Source: Corynebacterium minutissimum (GTDB taxonomy: Bacteria > Actinomycetota > Actinomycetes > Mycobacteriales > Mycobacteriaceae). Taken from it: 64,000 nucleotides of DNA. This document shows, piece after piece, positions 43,367 to 52,800 of the stretch. The notes under the pieces were generated by a model. That model had not been told where the DNA came from. It worked only from the letters and a program-made list of their open reading frames with translations, and ran no database searches. Both the position numbers and the translations under genes were made by a program. Numbering within the stretch: the stretch's first letter is position 1; the number at the start of each line of letters is the position of its first letter. The stretch is from NCBI RefSeq assembly GCF_016889765.1, contig NZ_CP069533.1:992001-1056000 (forward strand). Direction: 5' to 3'.

Positions 43367-45211
43367 TTACTTCTCCTTGTTCTCGTCGTCCTCGTCGACA
43401 ACCTCGGCGTCGACAACGTTCGGGTCACCAGCAGCGTCGCCAGCAGCAGCGCCCTCGGCGCCTGCCTCAGCAGCCTGGGCCTCGTACAGGACCTTGCCCA
43501 GCTCCTGGGACTCCGTGCCAAGCTTCTCGACGGCCGACTTAATCGCCTCAATGTCATCGCCCTTGAGGGCCTCATCGACGGCGTCAGCAGCCTCGGTGAC
43601 GCGGGTCTTGAGATCCTCCGGCAGCTTGTCGGAGTTCTCATCCATGAACTTGCGGGTCTGGTAGGAGGTGGACTCTGCCTGGTTGCGGGTCTCCTGCTCC
43701 TCGCGGCGCTTCTTGTCTTCCTCAGCGTGAGCCTCGGCGTCCTTGACCATGCGGTCGATCTCTTCCTGGGACAGGCCGGAACCATCCTGGATCTTGATGG
43801 TGTTTTCCTTGCCGGTGGCCTTGTCCTTAGCGGTCACGTGGACGATGCCGTTGGCATCGATGTCGAAGGTGACCTCAATCTGCGGAACACCGCGCGGAGC
43901 CGGGGCAATGCCGCCGAGCTCGAAGGAGCCGAGCAGCTTGTTGGCGGCGGCCATCTCGCGCTCACCCTGGAAGACCTGAATCTGCACGGACGGCTGGTTG
44001 TCATCAGCCGTGGTGAAGGTCTCGGACTTCTTGGTCGGGATGGTGGTGTTGCGCTCGATGAGCTTGGTCATCACGCCGCCCTTGGTCTCGATGCCGAGGG
44101 AGAGCGGGGTGACGTCGAGAAGCAGCACGTCCTTGACCTCACCGCGCAGGACACCTGCCTGCAGCGCAGCGCCGACGGCCACGACCTCATCCGGGTTCAC
44201 GCCCTTGTTCGGGTCCTTACCGGTCATCTCCTTGACCAGATCGGACACGGCCGGCATACGGGTAGAACCACCAACGAGGACCACGTGGTCAACCTCGGAG
44301 AGGGACAGGCCAGCGTCCTTGATGACCTGGTTGAACGGAGCCTTGGTGCGGTCCAGCAGGTCCTGGGTAATCTTCTGGAACTCGGTACGGGAGAGGGTCT
44401 CGTCCAGGAAGAGCGGGTTCTTCTCAGCATCGACCGTGATGTACGGCAGGTTAATGTTGGCGGACTGGGAGGAGGACAGCTCAATCTTGGCCTTCTCTGC
44501 AGCCTCGCGCAGACGCTGCACGGCACGCTTGTCCTTGGTCAGATCCACGCCCTGGGAAGCCTTGAACTTATCGACAAGCCAGTCAACGATGCGCTGATCC
44601 CAGTCATCACCACCGAGCTGGTTGTCACCAGCGGTAGCCATAACCTCTACGACGCCGTCACCGATCTCCAGCAGGGAGACGTCGAAGGTACCGCCACCCA
44701 GGTCGAAGACCAGGATGGTCTGCTCCTGCTCGCCCTTCTCCAGGCCGTAGGCCAGAGCAGCGGCAGTCGGCTCGTTCACGATACGCAGGACGTTGAGGCC
44801 CGCAATCTGGCCGGCCTCCTTGGTGGCCTGGCGCTGGGAGTCCTCGAAGTATGCCGGGACGGTAATGACGGCATCGGTAACGTCCTCACCCAGGTAAGCC
44901 TCGGCGTCACGCTTCAGCTTCATGAGCGTGCGAGCCGAAATCTCCTGCGGGGTGTACTTCTTGTCATCGATGTCGATGGTCCAGTCGGTGCCGATGTGGC
45001 GCTTGACGGAGCGAATGGTGCGGTCAACGTTGGTGACCGCCTGGTTCTTCGCGGACTGGCCGACGAGGATTTCACCGTTCTTGGCAAAAGCCACGACGGA
45101 CGGGGTGGTGCGGGAACCCTCGGAGTTAGCGATAACGGTGGCCTCGCCACCTTCCAGAACGGATACGACCGAGTTGGTGGTACCGAGGTCAATTCCTACT
45201 GCGCGTCCCAT
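43367..45211 (-). CDS. dnaK: DnaK chaperone (Hsp70)
   Basis: 614 residues. Hsp70 signatures are present: AVGIDLGTTNSVVS at the N-terminus, VFDLGGGTFDVSLL, and VLVGGSTRMPAV. The substrate-binding domain (DVTPLSLGIETKGGVM) and a helical lid ending in an Ala/Gly-rich and acidic tail follow. It is the first gene of the dnaK-grpE-dnaJ-hspR operon. Upstream lie a SigH-type promoter and three HAIR-like sites. Confidence 0.99.
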   Translation of the reverse strand: MGRAVGIDLGTTNSVVSVLEGGEATVIANSEGSRTTPSVVAFAKNGEILVGQSAKNQAVTNVDRTIRSVKRHIGTDWTIDIDDKKYTPQEISARTLMKLKRDAEAYLGEDVTDAVITVPAYFEDSQRQATKEAGQIAGLNVLRIVNEPTAAALAYGLEKGEQEQTILVFDLGGGTFDVSLLEIGDGVVEVMATAGDNQLGGDDWDQRIVDWLVDKFKASQGVDLTKDKRAVQRLREAAEKAKIELSSSQSANINLPYITVDAEKNPLFLDETLSRTEFQKITQDLLDRTKAPFNQVIKDAGLSLSEVDHVVLVGGSTRMPAVSDLVKEMTGKDPNKGVNPDEVVAVGAALQAGVLRGEVKDVLLLDVTPLSLGIETKGGVMTKLIERNTTIPTKKSETFTTADDNQPSVQIQVFQGEREMAAANKLLGSFELGGIAPAPRGVPQIEVTFDIDANGIVHVTAKDKATGKENTIKIQDGSGLSQEEIDRMVKDAEAHAEEDKKRREEQETRNQAESTSYQTRKFMDENSDKLPEDLKTRVTEAADAVDEALKGDDIEAIKSAVEKLGTESQELGKVLYEAQAAEAGAEGAAAGDAAGDPNVVDAEVVDEDDENKEK

Positions 45212-45246
45212 GATGTTTCTCCTTGCTTGTTGGGGTTTGTTCTTAA

Positions 45247-45267
45247 GTTGATAGTGCGCGACTCAAC
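45247..45267. promoter_or_regulatory. HAIR-like HspR site 1 at dnaK
   Basis: GTTGATA-GTGCGCG-ACTCAAC, 36 bases upstream of the dnaK start. The spacer is the standard seven bases and the right half-site is near-perfect. Confidence 0.7.
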
Positions 45268-45322
45268 TTCTGCCGCGTTCAGTCAGCGACTGTAGCAGAA
45301 GCAGCACCCGAAGTCATCCAAA

Positions 45323-45343
45323 CCTGAGCGCCAGTCACTCAAC
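45323..45343. promoter_or_regulatory. HAIR-like HspR site 2 at dnaK
   Basis: CCTGAGC-GCCAGTC-ACTCAAC matches the left HAIR half-site at 5 of 7 positions and the right half-site at 6 of 7, with the normal spacer. It lies just downstream of the predicted SigH -10 box. Confidence 0.5.
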
Positions 45344-45349
45344 CTACAC

Positions 45350-45375
45350 AACGCAGACAAACTCAAAGTTGTTCC
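45350..45375 (-). promoter_or_regulatory. SigH-type promoter of dnaK
   Basis: On the minus strand GGAA (45375-45372), 19 bases, then GTT (45352-45350), the same spacing as at clpB, preceded by C at the -10 (CGTT). The HAIR-like site at 45368 covers its -35 box. Confidence 0.75.
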
Positions 45376-45388
45376 CGATCGACTCAAC
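45368..45388. promoter_or_regulatory. HAIR-like HspR site 3 at dnaK, over the -35 box
   Basis: GTTGTTC-CCGATCG-ACTCAAC; the right half is the same ACTCAAC as in the other dnaK sites. The outer bases extend the symmetry (AAGTTG/CAACTT). Confidence 0.6.
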
Positions 45389-45440
45389 TTTTTTATTTAT
45401 TGCCAGCACGCTGGGAAAACAAACCCGCTTTAGTGGAGAC

Positions 45441-46238
45441 TCACCCCACAGGGACAATTGCCGGCTCACCGTCCACATCTACAACGCGGACTGTCAGCCC
45501 ATAGAGTTCCTCAATAAGAGCAGGGGTAATGACCTCGCGCGGCACGCCCGCGTCCCACACCGTTCCACCTCTCATCGCCACAACATGATCCGCATAGCGC
45601 AATACATGCGCCAAATCATGAATGACCGCAATGAGGGTTTTACTTCCTGCCAGCTGCCGCATCAGCCGCATGAAGGAATGCTGGTATCCAATATCAAGAG
45701 CGCTCGTTGGCTCATCCAAGAAGAGCACAGGCGTTTCCTGAGCGAGGGCCATAGCCAGCCAAGCACGCTGGCGTTGACCACCAGACAATGCCGCTACCTC
45801 GGCCGTCTCCAGTTCTTCAAGGCCTACCTTTGCTAGCGCACGACTAACGGCACGCTCGTCCTCCTGACTCCTCCACCCCATAAATCCTTGGTGGGCGAAG
45901 CGCCCGCGCGCAACCAGTTCCCTGACATTGATCCCTTCTGGAGCTATGGATTGCTGCGACATCACGGCGACGCGCCGAGCGTAACTCCGCCGCGAAAATG
46001 CGGCTGCATCTTCTTCGCCAATGCGCACCGCGCCCGCGTTCGGCGTTTCCAACCGCGCAAGCGCCTTCACCAGGGTGGACTTTCCACAGCCATTCGGGCC
46101 GATAATGGCTGAGAATCTCCCGGCCGGAAAAGACACATCCACCGAGTCGAGAATTAACGGGGCAGTCCTCCCATAGGAAATGCTCAACCCCTCAGCCCGC
46201 ACGCTCGGCGCACTGCCACATACTTTTAGCTGGTTCAC
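45441..46238 (-). CDS. Siderophore ABC importer ATPase (FecE/FepC type)
   Basis: 265 residues with Walker A GPNGCGKST, signature ALSGGQRQRAWLAMALA, Walker B VLFLDEPTSALD and H-switch IAVIHDLAHVLRYADH. It powers a FecCD-type permease. It is the third gene of the importer operon, one base after the second permease. The C-terminal PREVITPALIEELYGLTVRVVDVDGEP is typical of iron-siderophore ATPases. Confidence 0.93.
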   Translation of the reverse strand: MNQLKVCGSAPSVRAEGLSISYGRTAPLILDSVDVSFPAGRFSAIIGPNGCGKSTLVKALARLETPNAGAVRIGEEDAAAFSRRSYARRVAVMSQQSIAPEGINVRELVARGRFAHQGFMGWRSQEDERAVSRALAKVGLEELETAEVAALSGGQRQRAWLAMALAQETPVLFLDEPTSALDIGYQHSFMRLMRQLAGSKTLIAVIHDLAHVLRYADHVVAMRGGTVWDAGVPREVITPALIEELYGLTVRVVDVDGEPAIVPVG

Positions 46239-46239
46239 T

Positions 46240-47247
46240 TTACTGACCTTTCATTCCAGCAGCTCGGGATTGCCACAGCAGCAGACCCGCCAGGTAGATG
46301 CCACCGCCGCAGACCGTAATAAGACCGGCAGGCAGAGTAATTGGGAAAAACAGCCGCTGCCCTGCTAAGTCGGCAGCGAGCAAGAAAAGAGCACCGAGGA
46401 CTCCAGAAAGCAACACCGGTGTCCTGTCTGGACGCGAGAGCAACCGAGCCATATGCGGGGCCGCGAGGGCGATAAATGAGATTGGGCCCGCTATCGCCGT
46501 CGATACAGCGACAAGAACTGTGCCAACCAGAACCATCACCACACGTGCACGATTCACGTTCAACCCCAACGCACTCGCCGTGCTATCCCCCAGGGCAAGC
46601 GCGTCGCACCAGCCACGCAGCAGCAACCCAGCGACGCACGCCACGCCTCCCAGCACCCCCAAGGAGATAACGTAGCCCCAGGACACAGCATTCAATGTTC
46701 CAGCCGCCCAAGTCGCCGCACCTAAGGATTGCTCCAACTCGCCGCTTAGAATCAGCCACTTGTTTATTGCTGAAAGAAAGAACGTCACTCCAATCCCCAC
46801 CACAATCAGCCTTGCTCCCGTGAGCCTTCCGGCAAATGAAAGCCACATGATGAGTAACGCAGTGACAGTCCCACCCACCAACGCGCCTAGCGCAATATTG
46901 AATGCGGAGCTAAAGCCCGCCAAGGATACCGCGATGACACCGGTATAGGCACCGGTATTGAACCCGATGATGTCGGGCGAGCCCAGAGGATTATGGGTGA
47001 GGATCTGAAAGATGGCGCCCGCTATGCCCAAACACATTCCTACGACAATCGCGGCAACCACCCGCGGAGCACGCCATTGCCACACGACGGTGGCCGCAAA
47101 GTCAGTGCTATTGGGATTCGTAGCCACGGACCACAACGCTGCGCTATCCTGCCCGGCACCAGGCGAGAAGAGCGAATAGGCAGCAATAGCTAGCGCGACG
47201 ATCACAATGCCTGCAATGGACAAAACACTTCTCACGCTCACAATCAC
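46240..47247 (-). CDS. Siderophore ABC importer permease 2 (FecCD family)
   Basis: 335 residues, 9-10 hydrophobic segments. The family motif RAPRVVAAIVVGMCLGIAGAIFQ with NPLGSPDIIGFNTGAY is present, as is GPISFIALAAPHMARLL before the last segments, which contacts the ATPase. Overlaps permease 1 by four bases (ATGA-type). The pair forms a heterodimeric channel. Confidence 0.93.
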   Translation of the reverse strand: MIVSVRSVLSIAGIVIVALAIAAYSLFSPGAGQDSAALWSVATNPNSTDFAATVVWQWRAPRVVAAIVVGMCLGIAGAIFQILTHNPLGSPDIIGFNTGAYTGVIAVSLAGFSSAFNIALGALVGGTVTALLIMWLSFAGRLTGARLIVVGIGVTFFLSAINKWLILSGELEQSLGAATWAAGTLNAVSWGYVISLGVLGGVACVAGLLLRGWCDALALGDSTASALGLNVNRARVVMVLVGTVLVAVSTAIAGPISFIALAAPHMARLLSRPDRTPVLLSGVLGALFLLAADLAGQRLFFPITLPAGLITVCGGGIYLAGLLLWQSRAAGMKGQ

Positions 47248-48272
47248 AACCTCCTTCCAGCGCGATGGGACAACGCAATCAATACTGGGGCACCAATGAG
47301 CGATACCGCGACGCCAGCCGGCAACTCAGCCGCGGTGAGGAAGCGGCCTACAATATCGGCGCCCAACAAAAACAAAGGCCCCACCACGGCAGCGGCGACA
47401 AGCTGTGCCCGCTCTTCATATACCCCGCACAGCCTGACCACATGCGGGATGACTAATCCAACGAACACAATCACCCCCGCTGCTGCGGTAGCGGTAGCAG
47501 CCAACACCGTTACCGCCGCGACAAGCCCCAAACGAGTCAGTTTGAGGTTGATGCCGAGACTCGCCGCAACGTCATCCCCCAGAGCAAGGGGCGGCAAGTG
47601 GCGAGCAAAGACAATCAACAGCACCACGCCTACTACTAGTCCGCCGGAGGCAATCACCACTGGCGTCCACGAAGCAACGTCAACGGAGCCCGTCACCCAA
47701 GCACGGATTCTCGCAAAGGCGTGAGGATCTATCAGGATCAGCGCGGAGGACAGGCCCTCACATACCGCCCCGATGGCTACACCTGCAAGAATCAGTCTCA
47801 GCGGATCAACATCGCCCGCTCTGCCACGTCCTACCGCGGTGACCAACAACATGGTCACTGCCGCACCGATGAACGCTGCGAACGAAAAAGCAAAAGGTGA
47901 TTGCCACCCCCACCAGCCCAGAGCAATGGCCGCGGCCAAGCTAGCGCCAACGTTGATGCCAAAGACTCCGGTATCTGCCAACGGATTGCGAGTCATAATC
48001 TGCAGGACTGCGCCAGCGAGAGCCAAAGCACAGCCCGCACACACGGCAACGAGAGTACGGGGAAGCCGCCTCTCCCACACGATCGAGGAAGCGATACCAG
48101 GCTGCCCTCGAAGGGCAGCCAACACGTCACTGAAAGGAATGCTACGCGCCCCCAACGCCAGCGACAGCGCAACGCCGATACCGAGAATGGCAACGCCAGC
48201 AACCACTACCCAACCAAGACGCCGGGCACTTCCTTTGCCGGCGTACACCCCCTGCTCAATCACCAACACCAC
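47244..48272 (-). CDS. Siderophore ABC importer permease 1 (FecCD family)
   Basis: 342 residues from GTG 48272, with AAGG eight bases upstream. RLPRTLVAVCAGCALALAGAVLQ and NPLADTGVFGINVGASLAAA are the family motifs; VIVFVGLVIPHVVRLCG is the ATPase contact. It is the first gene of the operon and diverges from the binding lipoprotein across an iron box. Which siderophore is used cannot be told. Confidence 0.93.
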   Translation of the reverse strand: MVLVIEQGVYAGKGSARRLGWVVVAGVAILGIGVALSLALGARSIPFSDVLAALRGQPGIASSIVWERRLPRTLVAVCAGCALALAGAVLQIMTRNPLADTGVFGINVGASLAAAIALGWWGWQSPFAFSFAAFIGAAVTMLLVTAVGRGRAGDVDPLRLILAGVAIGAVCEGLSSALILIDPHAFARIRAWVTGSVDVASWTPVVIASGGLVVGVVLLIVFARHLPPLALGDDVAASLGINLKLTRLGLVAAVTVLAATATAAAGVIVFVGLVIPHVVRLCGVYEERAQLVAAAVVGPLFLLGADIVGRFLTAAELPAGVAVSLIGAPVLIALSHRAGRRL

Positions 48273-48315
48273 CCAAATACCTTCATATGCTCACGTTTCC
48301 TTAGCTCGACCTAAT

Positions 48316-48334
48316 TTAGGTTAGGCTACCTTTT
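48316..48334. promoter_or_regulatory. DtxR iron box in the divergent siderophore promoter
   Basis: TTAGGTTAGGCTACCTTTT matches the DtxR consensus TTAGGTTAGGCTAACCTAA at 15 of 19 positions, with the first 13 identical. It ends one base before the ATG of the binding lipoprotein and overlaps a TAGGCT that could be its -10 box. Iron-loaded DtxR should repress the gene, and perhaps the divergent permease operon. Confidence 0.88.
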
Positions 48335-49447
48335 ATGTATATTCGAAAGAAAATCGTATCGCGCACCCCACTTCTCCGACTCACCGCTGTTGGTCTTACC
48401 GCAGCGATAGGTCTCACCGGCTGCGCCAGCCTCGAAAACACCAACTCAAACGCTGACGCTTCCAACTCTGCATCCTCACCGTCAGAGAAAAAATCAGGAA
48501 ACTCCAATTCAGCCTCGGGAAATGACTCCGTGGCCACCGGAGGCGAAGGCTTTGCCGGAGCAGGACAGAAAAGCCAAACCTTTGGCAGCGATGCAGCCCC
48601 TGGTCAATTCCCACGCACGGTCACGCATGCACGTGGAACGACCGAACTCAAAGAAAAGCCGCAGCGGGTGGTCGTTCTCGAAAGCGGTGAACTCGATTCC
48701 GTCCTAGCACTCGGCATGAAGCCAGTCGGCATGACCACGTCCAAGGGTCAGAACCCCGTCCCCGATTACATGGCCGACAAAGCAAGTGACATCGAAACGG
48801 TAGGCACGATCAACGAAGTCAATATGGAAAAGATTGCTTCACTCAACCCCGACCTCATCATCGGCTCGCAGCTGCGCATGGATAAGTATTTTGACCAGTT
48901 CAATTCCATCGCACCTACCGTTTTCTCGATTCGCCCTGGATACACCTGGAAAGAAAACTTCCGACTCATCGGCGAAGCCCTCGGAGAAGAAGAGCGCACC
49001 GAACAAGTCATGGCCGTCTATGACAAGAAAATCGAAGAAGTAAAGAAGGCCATTAAGGACGGGCCGGCTAGCGAAGACACCACCGTCACCATCCTGCGCT
49101 TCATGCCGGGCAAGGTACGCCTCTACGGGCGCCTTTCGCTCATCGGAACGGTGCTTGATGACGCCGGCCTCGCCCGCCCCGCCAACCAGGACATCGAAGA
49201 GCTCGCTACGGAAATCTCACCGGAGAACATTGACCAAGCGGACGCTGACTACATCTTCTACTGCAGCTACGGCGATCCTTCCGCCACCGGCCAAGACACT
49301 GCCATTGCCACTGAAGCTTTCCAGCAGCTTCCAGCGGTCAAAGATGGCCATGCCATCGAGGTCAGTGATGACACGTGGGCTCTCGGCTTAGGACCTCTGG
49401 GCGCACAGAAGATCGCTGCTGATCTCGCGGAGTATCTCAGCCACTAA
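48335..49447 (+). CDS. Siderophore-binding lipoprotein
   Basis: 370 residues. The lipobox LTGC (about residues 26-29) follows a basic, hydrophobic signal; then a Ser/Asn/Gly-rich linker and a class III binding domain (QRVVVLESGELDSVLALGMKPVG, MEKIASLNPDLIIGS, YIFYCSYGD). It captures ferric siderophore for the divergent FecCD importer. No ribosome site precedes ATG 48335 and there is no other start, so the mRNA is probably leaderless and begins at the edge of the iron box. Confidence 0.92.
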   Translation: MYIRKKIVSRTPLLRLTAVGLTAAIGLTGCASLENTNSNADASNSASSPSEKKSGNSNSASGNDSVATGGEGFAGAGQKSQTFGSDAAPGQFPRTVTHARGTTELKEKPQRVVVLESGELDSVLALGMKPVGMTTSKGQNPVPDYMADKASDIETVGTINEVNMEKIASLNPDLIIGSQLRMDKYFDQFNSIAPTVFSIRPGYTWKENFRLIGEALGEEERTEQVMAVYDKKIEEVKKAIKDGPASEDTTVTILRFMPGKVRLYGRLSLIGTVLDDAGLARPANQDIEELATEISPENIDQADADYIFYCSYGDPSATGQDTAIATEAFQQLPAVKDGHAIEVSDDTWALGLGPLGAQKIAADLAEYLSH

Positions 49448-49849
49448 CACGGGGGTAGCGACCTCCCCTCAAAACAACACCTGTGGGATTGACTCACCCC
49501 AACTTAAGGGGCTAGCTTTCATGTAAGCGAGATGGGTTACACGTCTACGATTTCTGTGCGGCGGGCCATATCAAGGTCACCGATTTCTCGCTAATCAGAC
49601 CAGGCCGCTGCCTGGCTGCTCCCCACATACAAGAAGGGTGGTCGCACATGAATGCTCACTTCATTAGGCAGCGTCGTTCTTCCGACCGGCCACCGGTTGT
49701 GTACGCCAGCGTTAAATAAGCACCTCTTTTTCATACAGACTGAACGGCACGGCGCAGAGTGTGCGCCCGTGTTGGACTAGAAAGTCTGCATTTTCCGCTT
49801 CCCGCAAGGCCGCACCAGTGCGCCTTGAGACCCATAAAGGTTGTAATCC
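49448..49849 (+). other. Structured 5' region upstream of putA
   Basis: A 402-base gap. It holds GGGG/CCCC hairpins near 49451 and 49497 that may end the lipoprotein transcript, then a GCGAGA/TCTCGC inverted repeat (49527-49532 with 49586-49591), a perfect CCAGGC-CGCT-GCCTGG hairpin (49600-49615), an AAGGGTGG ribosome-site-like sequence and a 23-codon ORF (49648-49719). A T-run (CTCTTTTT, about 49724) follows. Likely a regulated leader, but no known riboswitch class was recognised. Confidence 0.5.
49648..49719 (+). CDS. Possible leader peptide (23 residues)
   Basis: ATG 49648 to TAA 49719 codes a 23-residue basic peptide beginning MNAHFIRQRRSS, with adjacent prolines (RPP) in the middle. AAGGGTGG seven bases upstream is a plausible ribosome site, and a stable hairpin lies just before it. 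It may regulate putA or another downstream feature by translation attenuation. Coding status is unproven. Confidence 0.4.
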   Translation: MNAHFIRQRRSSDRPPVVYASVK

Positions 49850-52800
49850 ATGACTAACGATGCTCACACCCCCGTGCCCGAATCCACTGACATTGATGCC
49901 GCGCTTGTCGACGCCTCCGCGGCCCAAGCCCACTCCTGGCTCGCCTCCACCGCTGATGAGCAGGACCCCGCCACGGAACAGCTTGCGGACCTCCTCCGCA
50001 ACCCCGATGGCGTGGCCTTTACCATGGACTTCGTCGACCGCGTCATGCGCCCGGAAGATGACAAGGTGGCTGCCCACGCACTGAAATCAGTCACCGCCAG
50101 CTACGATGCCTCCTTCCTCGGCCTCATCAACGGTTCCCTCGTAGGCCTCGGCGGCTTCTTCGGCCCTATCCTTCCTAACCTCGTGATGCCGCTGGCACGC
50201 ATGCGTATGCGCCAGATGGTGGGCCACCTGGTGCTCGATGCCGAGGGCGAAGCCCTCAACAAGACCCTGGACAAGGCTGCAGAATCCGGCGAGCAGCTCA
50301 ACCTCAACCTGCTCGGTGAGGCCGTGCTCGGTGATAAGGAAGCCCGCTCCCGCGCTGACCGCACCTTGAAGCTCATCCAGAACCCGCGCGTGACCTACGT
50401 GTCTGTCAAGGCTTCCTCCATGGTGGCCCAGCTCAACCCCTGGGACATCGAGGGCTCGCTGGTCCGCCTCAAGGAGCGCCTGCGCCCGCTGTATGAAGCC
50501 GCGGTCAAGCGCCCGGACAAGGTCTTCATCAACCTGGATATGGAGGAGTACCACGACCTCCACCTCACCGTGCGCCTGTTTACTGAGCTCCTCAGCGAGC
50601 CGGAGTTCATGCACTTGGAAGCCGGCATCGTGCTGCAGGCTTACCTGCCCGATACTTTCGACGCCTTGGTCCACCTCGCGGAGTTCGCACAGAAGCGCGT
50701 GGCTGACGGTGGTGCGCACATCAAGATTCGCATCGTCAAGGGCGCCAACCTTTCCATGGAGCACGTGCAGGGAGAAATCCACGGCTGGCCGTCCGCTCCC
50801 TACTCCACTAAGGAAGAGGTGGACGCCAACTACTACCGCCTACTCGACTACATCCTGCGCCCGGAATTCGCCGAGTCCGTGCGCATCGGTGTGGCTACCC
50901 ACAACCTCTACACCGCAGCTTTTGCCCACGAGTTGGGCAAGAAGCGCGGCGTGCTGTCCATGATGGATTCCGAGATGCTCCAGGGCATGTCCCCGGCCCA
51001 GCAGGCAGCCGTGCGCAAGGCCTTTGACGGCCGCCAGATCCTCTACACCCCGGTGGTGCACGCGGAGGACTTCGACGTCGCCGTCTCCTACCTGGTGCGC
51101 CGCTTGGAGGAGAACTCTGCACCGCAGAACTTCCTCTACGCCCTTTTCGCCCCGGAGGAGCAGGCGCTCAAGGACCAAGAGGAGGTCTTCCGCGAGGCCG
51201 TCGACCAGCGCTGGGATACCTTCGCCGGCCCGCGCCGCACCCAGAACCGCCTGGAGGAGGCCGAGCAGGCAGCCGGCCGCCAGGCACCGCGAACCGGGCG
51301 TTTTGCCAACGAGCCGGATACCGACCCGGCTCTGGAAGCCAACCGCGAGTGGGCGCTCAAGGCCCTGGCCACCGATCCGGGTGAACACGGGGTGGAGGAA
51401 GTAACGGATGCGGGGGTCGTCGACAAGCACGTGTCCCGTGCCGCCGAGCTCGGCGCCGAGTGGGGTGCGCGCTCTGCCGAGGACCGCGCCCGCGCGCTCG
51501 AGGCCGTGGCCGATGAGCTGGCCAACCGCCGCGGCGAGTTCATCTCCGTCGCCGCCTACGAGGCCAACAAGACCGTCACACAGACTGACCCGGAAATCTC
51601 CGAGGCCATCGACTTCTGTACCTATTACGCACAGTCCGCGCGCCTGCTGGAGCGCTACTCCGCCGAGTTCACGCCCCACCGCGTGACCGTGGTGACCCCG
51701 CCATGGAACTTCCCAGTGGCCATCCCCACCGGCGGCATTGCGGCGGCACTCGCCGCGGGTTCGGCCGTCATCATCAAGCCCGCGCCGCAGGTCGTACACT
51801 GCGCGAAGCTCGTCGTGGAAGCCTTCCGCACCGCACTGGAAGCCCAGGGCCTGGACCCGGATCTGGTCCAGCTCGTCTTCACCGATGAGGGCGAGGCCGG
51901 CCGCGCGCTCATTTCCCACGCCGACGTCGACGCCGTCATCCTCACGGGTGCGTCCGATACCGGCCAGCTCTTCCGCTCCTGGAAGCCGGAGATGAACATC
52001 ATGGCGGAGACCTCCGGTAAGAACGCGCTCATCATCACCCCGTCTGCCGACCCAGACCTGGCCATCCAGGACCTCTACCTGTCCGCCTTTGGCCACTCCG
52101 GCCAGAAGTGCTCGGCGTCGTCCCTGGTCATCTTCGTCGGCGCGGCCGGCGATTCCCAGCGTCTGCGCTCACAGCTTGTCGACGCCGTCGAGACCCTCAT
52201 CCCCGGCCCCGGTCACGAGATCACCACCACGATGAACGGCCTGGCCGAAGCCCCGAGCGAGAAGCTCCTGCGTGGACTTACCCAGCTGGAGCCGGGCGAG
52301 TCGTGGCTGATTAAGCCGAAGAAGCTCAACGAGGAAGGCACGCTGTGGTCCCCGGGTATCCGCGATAACGTGCGCCCGGGCTCCTGGTTCCACGTCAACG
52401 AGTGCTTCGGCCCGGTCCTCGGCATCATGCATGCGGAGACGTTGGACGAGGCCATCGAGTGGCAAAACTCCACCGGGTACGGCCTCACCGGCGGTATCCA
52501 CACCTTGGATAACGACGAAATCGATTACTGGCTCGAGCGCGTCGAGGTGGGCAATGCCTACGTCAACCGCGGCATTACCGGCGCGATTGTCCAGCGCCAG
52601 TCCTTCGGCGGCTGGAAGCAGTCCGTCATGGGGCCGGGTGCCAAGGCCGGTGGCCCGAACTACGTGGCACAGTTCGGTACCTGGGCCGATGGCGCGCTGC
52701 GCCCCTTCGACGTCGATATCACCCAGCCGGTGGTGTCCCAGCTGCGTGCCTTCGCTAACCTGTCCCTTTCTGATGAGGACACCGCCTGGCTGTGGCGCGC

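Noticed and set aside
42830..45295. 821-residue open frame on the plus strand
   Set aside because: Antisense shadow of dnaK and grpE; hydrophobic Leu/Val/Gly-rich translation typical of the reverse of high-GC coding DNA, no ribosome site.
49635..49647. AGGGTGGTCGCAC, similar to the T-box core AGGGTGGNACCGCG
   Set aside because: Two bases short and no stem I with specifier loop or terminator pairing was found; more likely a ribosome site for the small ORF.
50840..52096. 418-residue open frame on the minus strand
   Set aside because: Antisense of putA, which has complete catalytic motifs on the plus strand.
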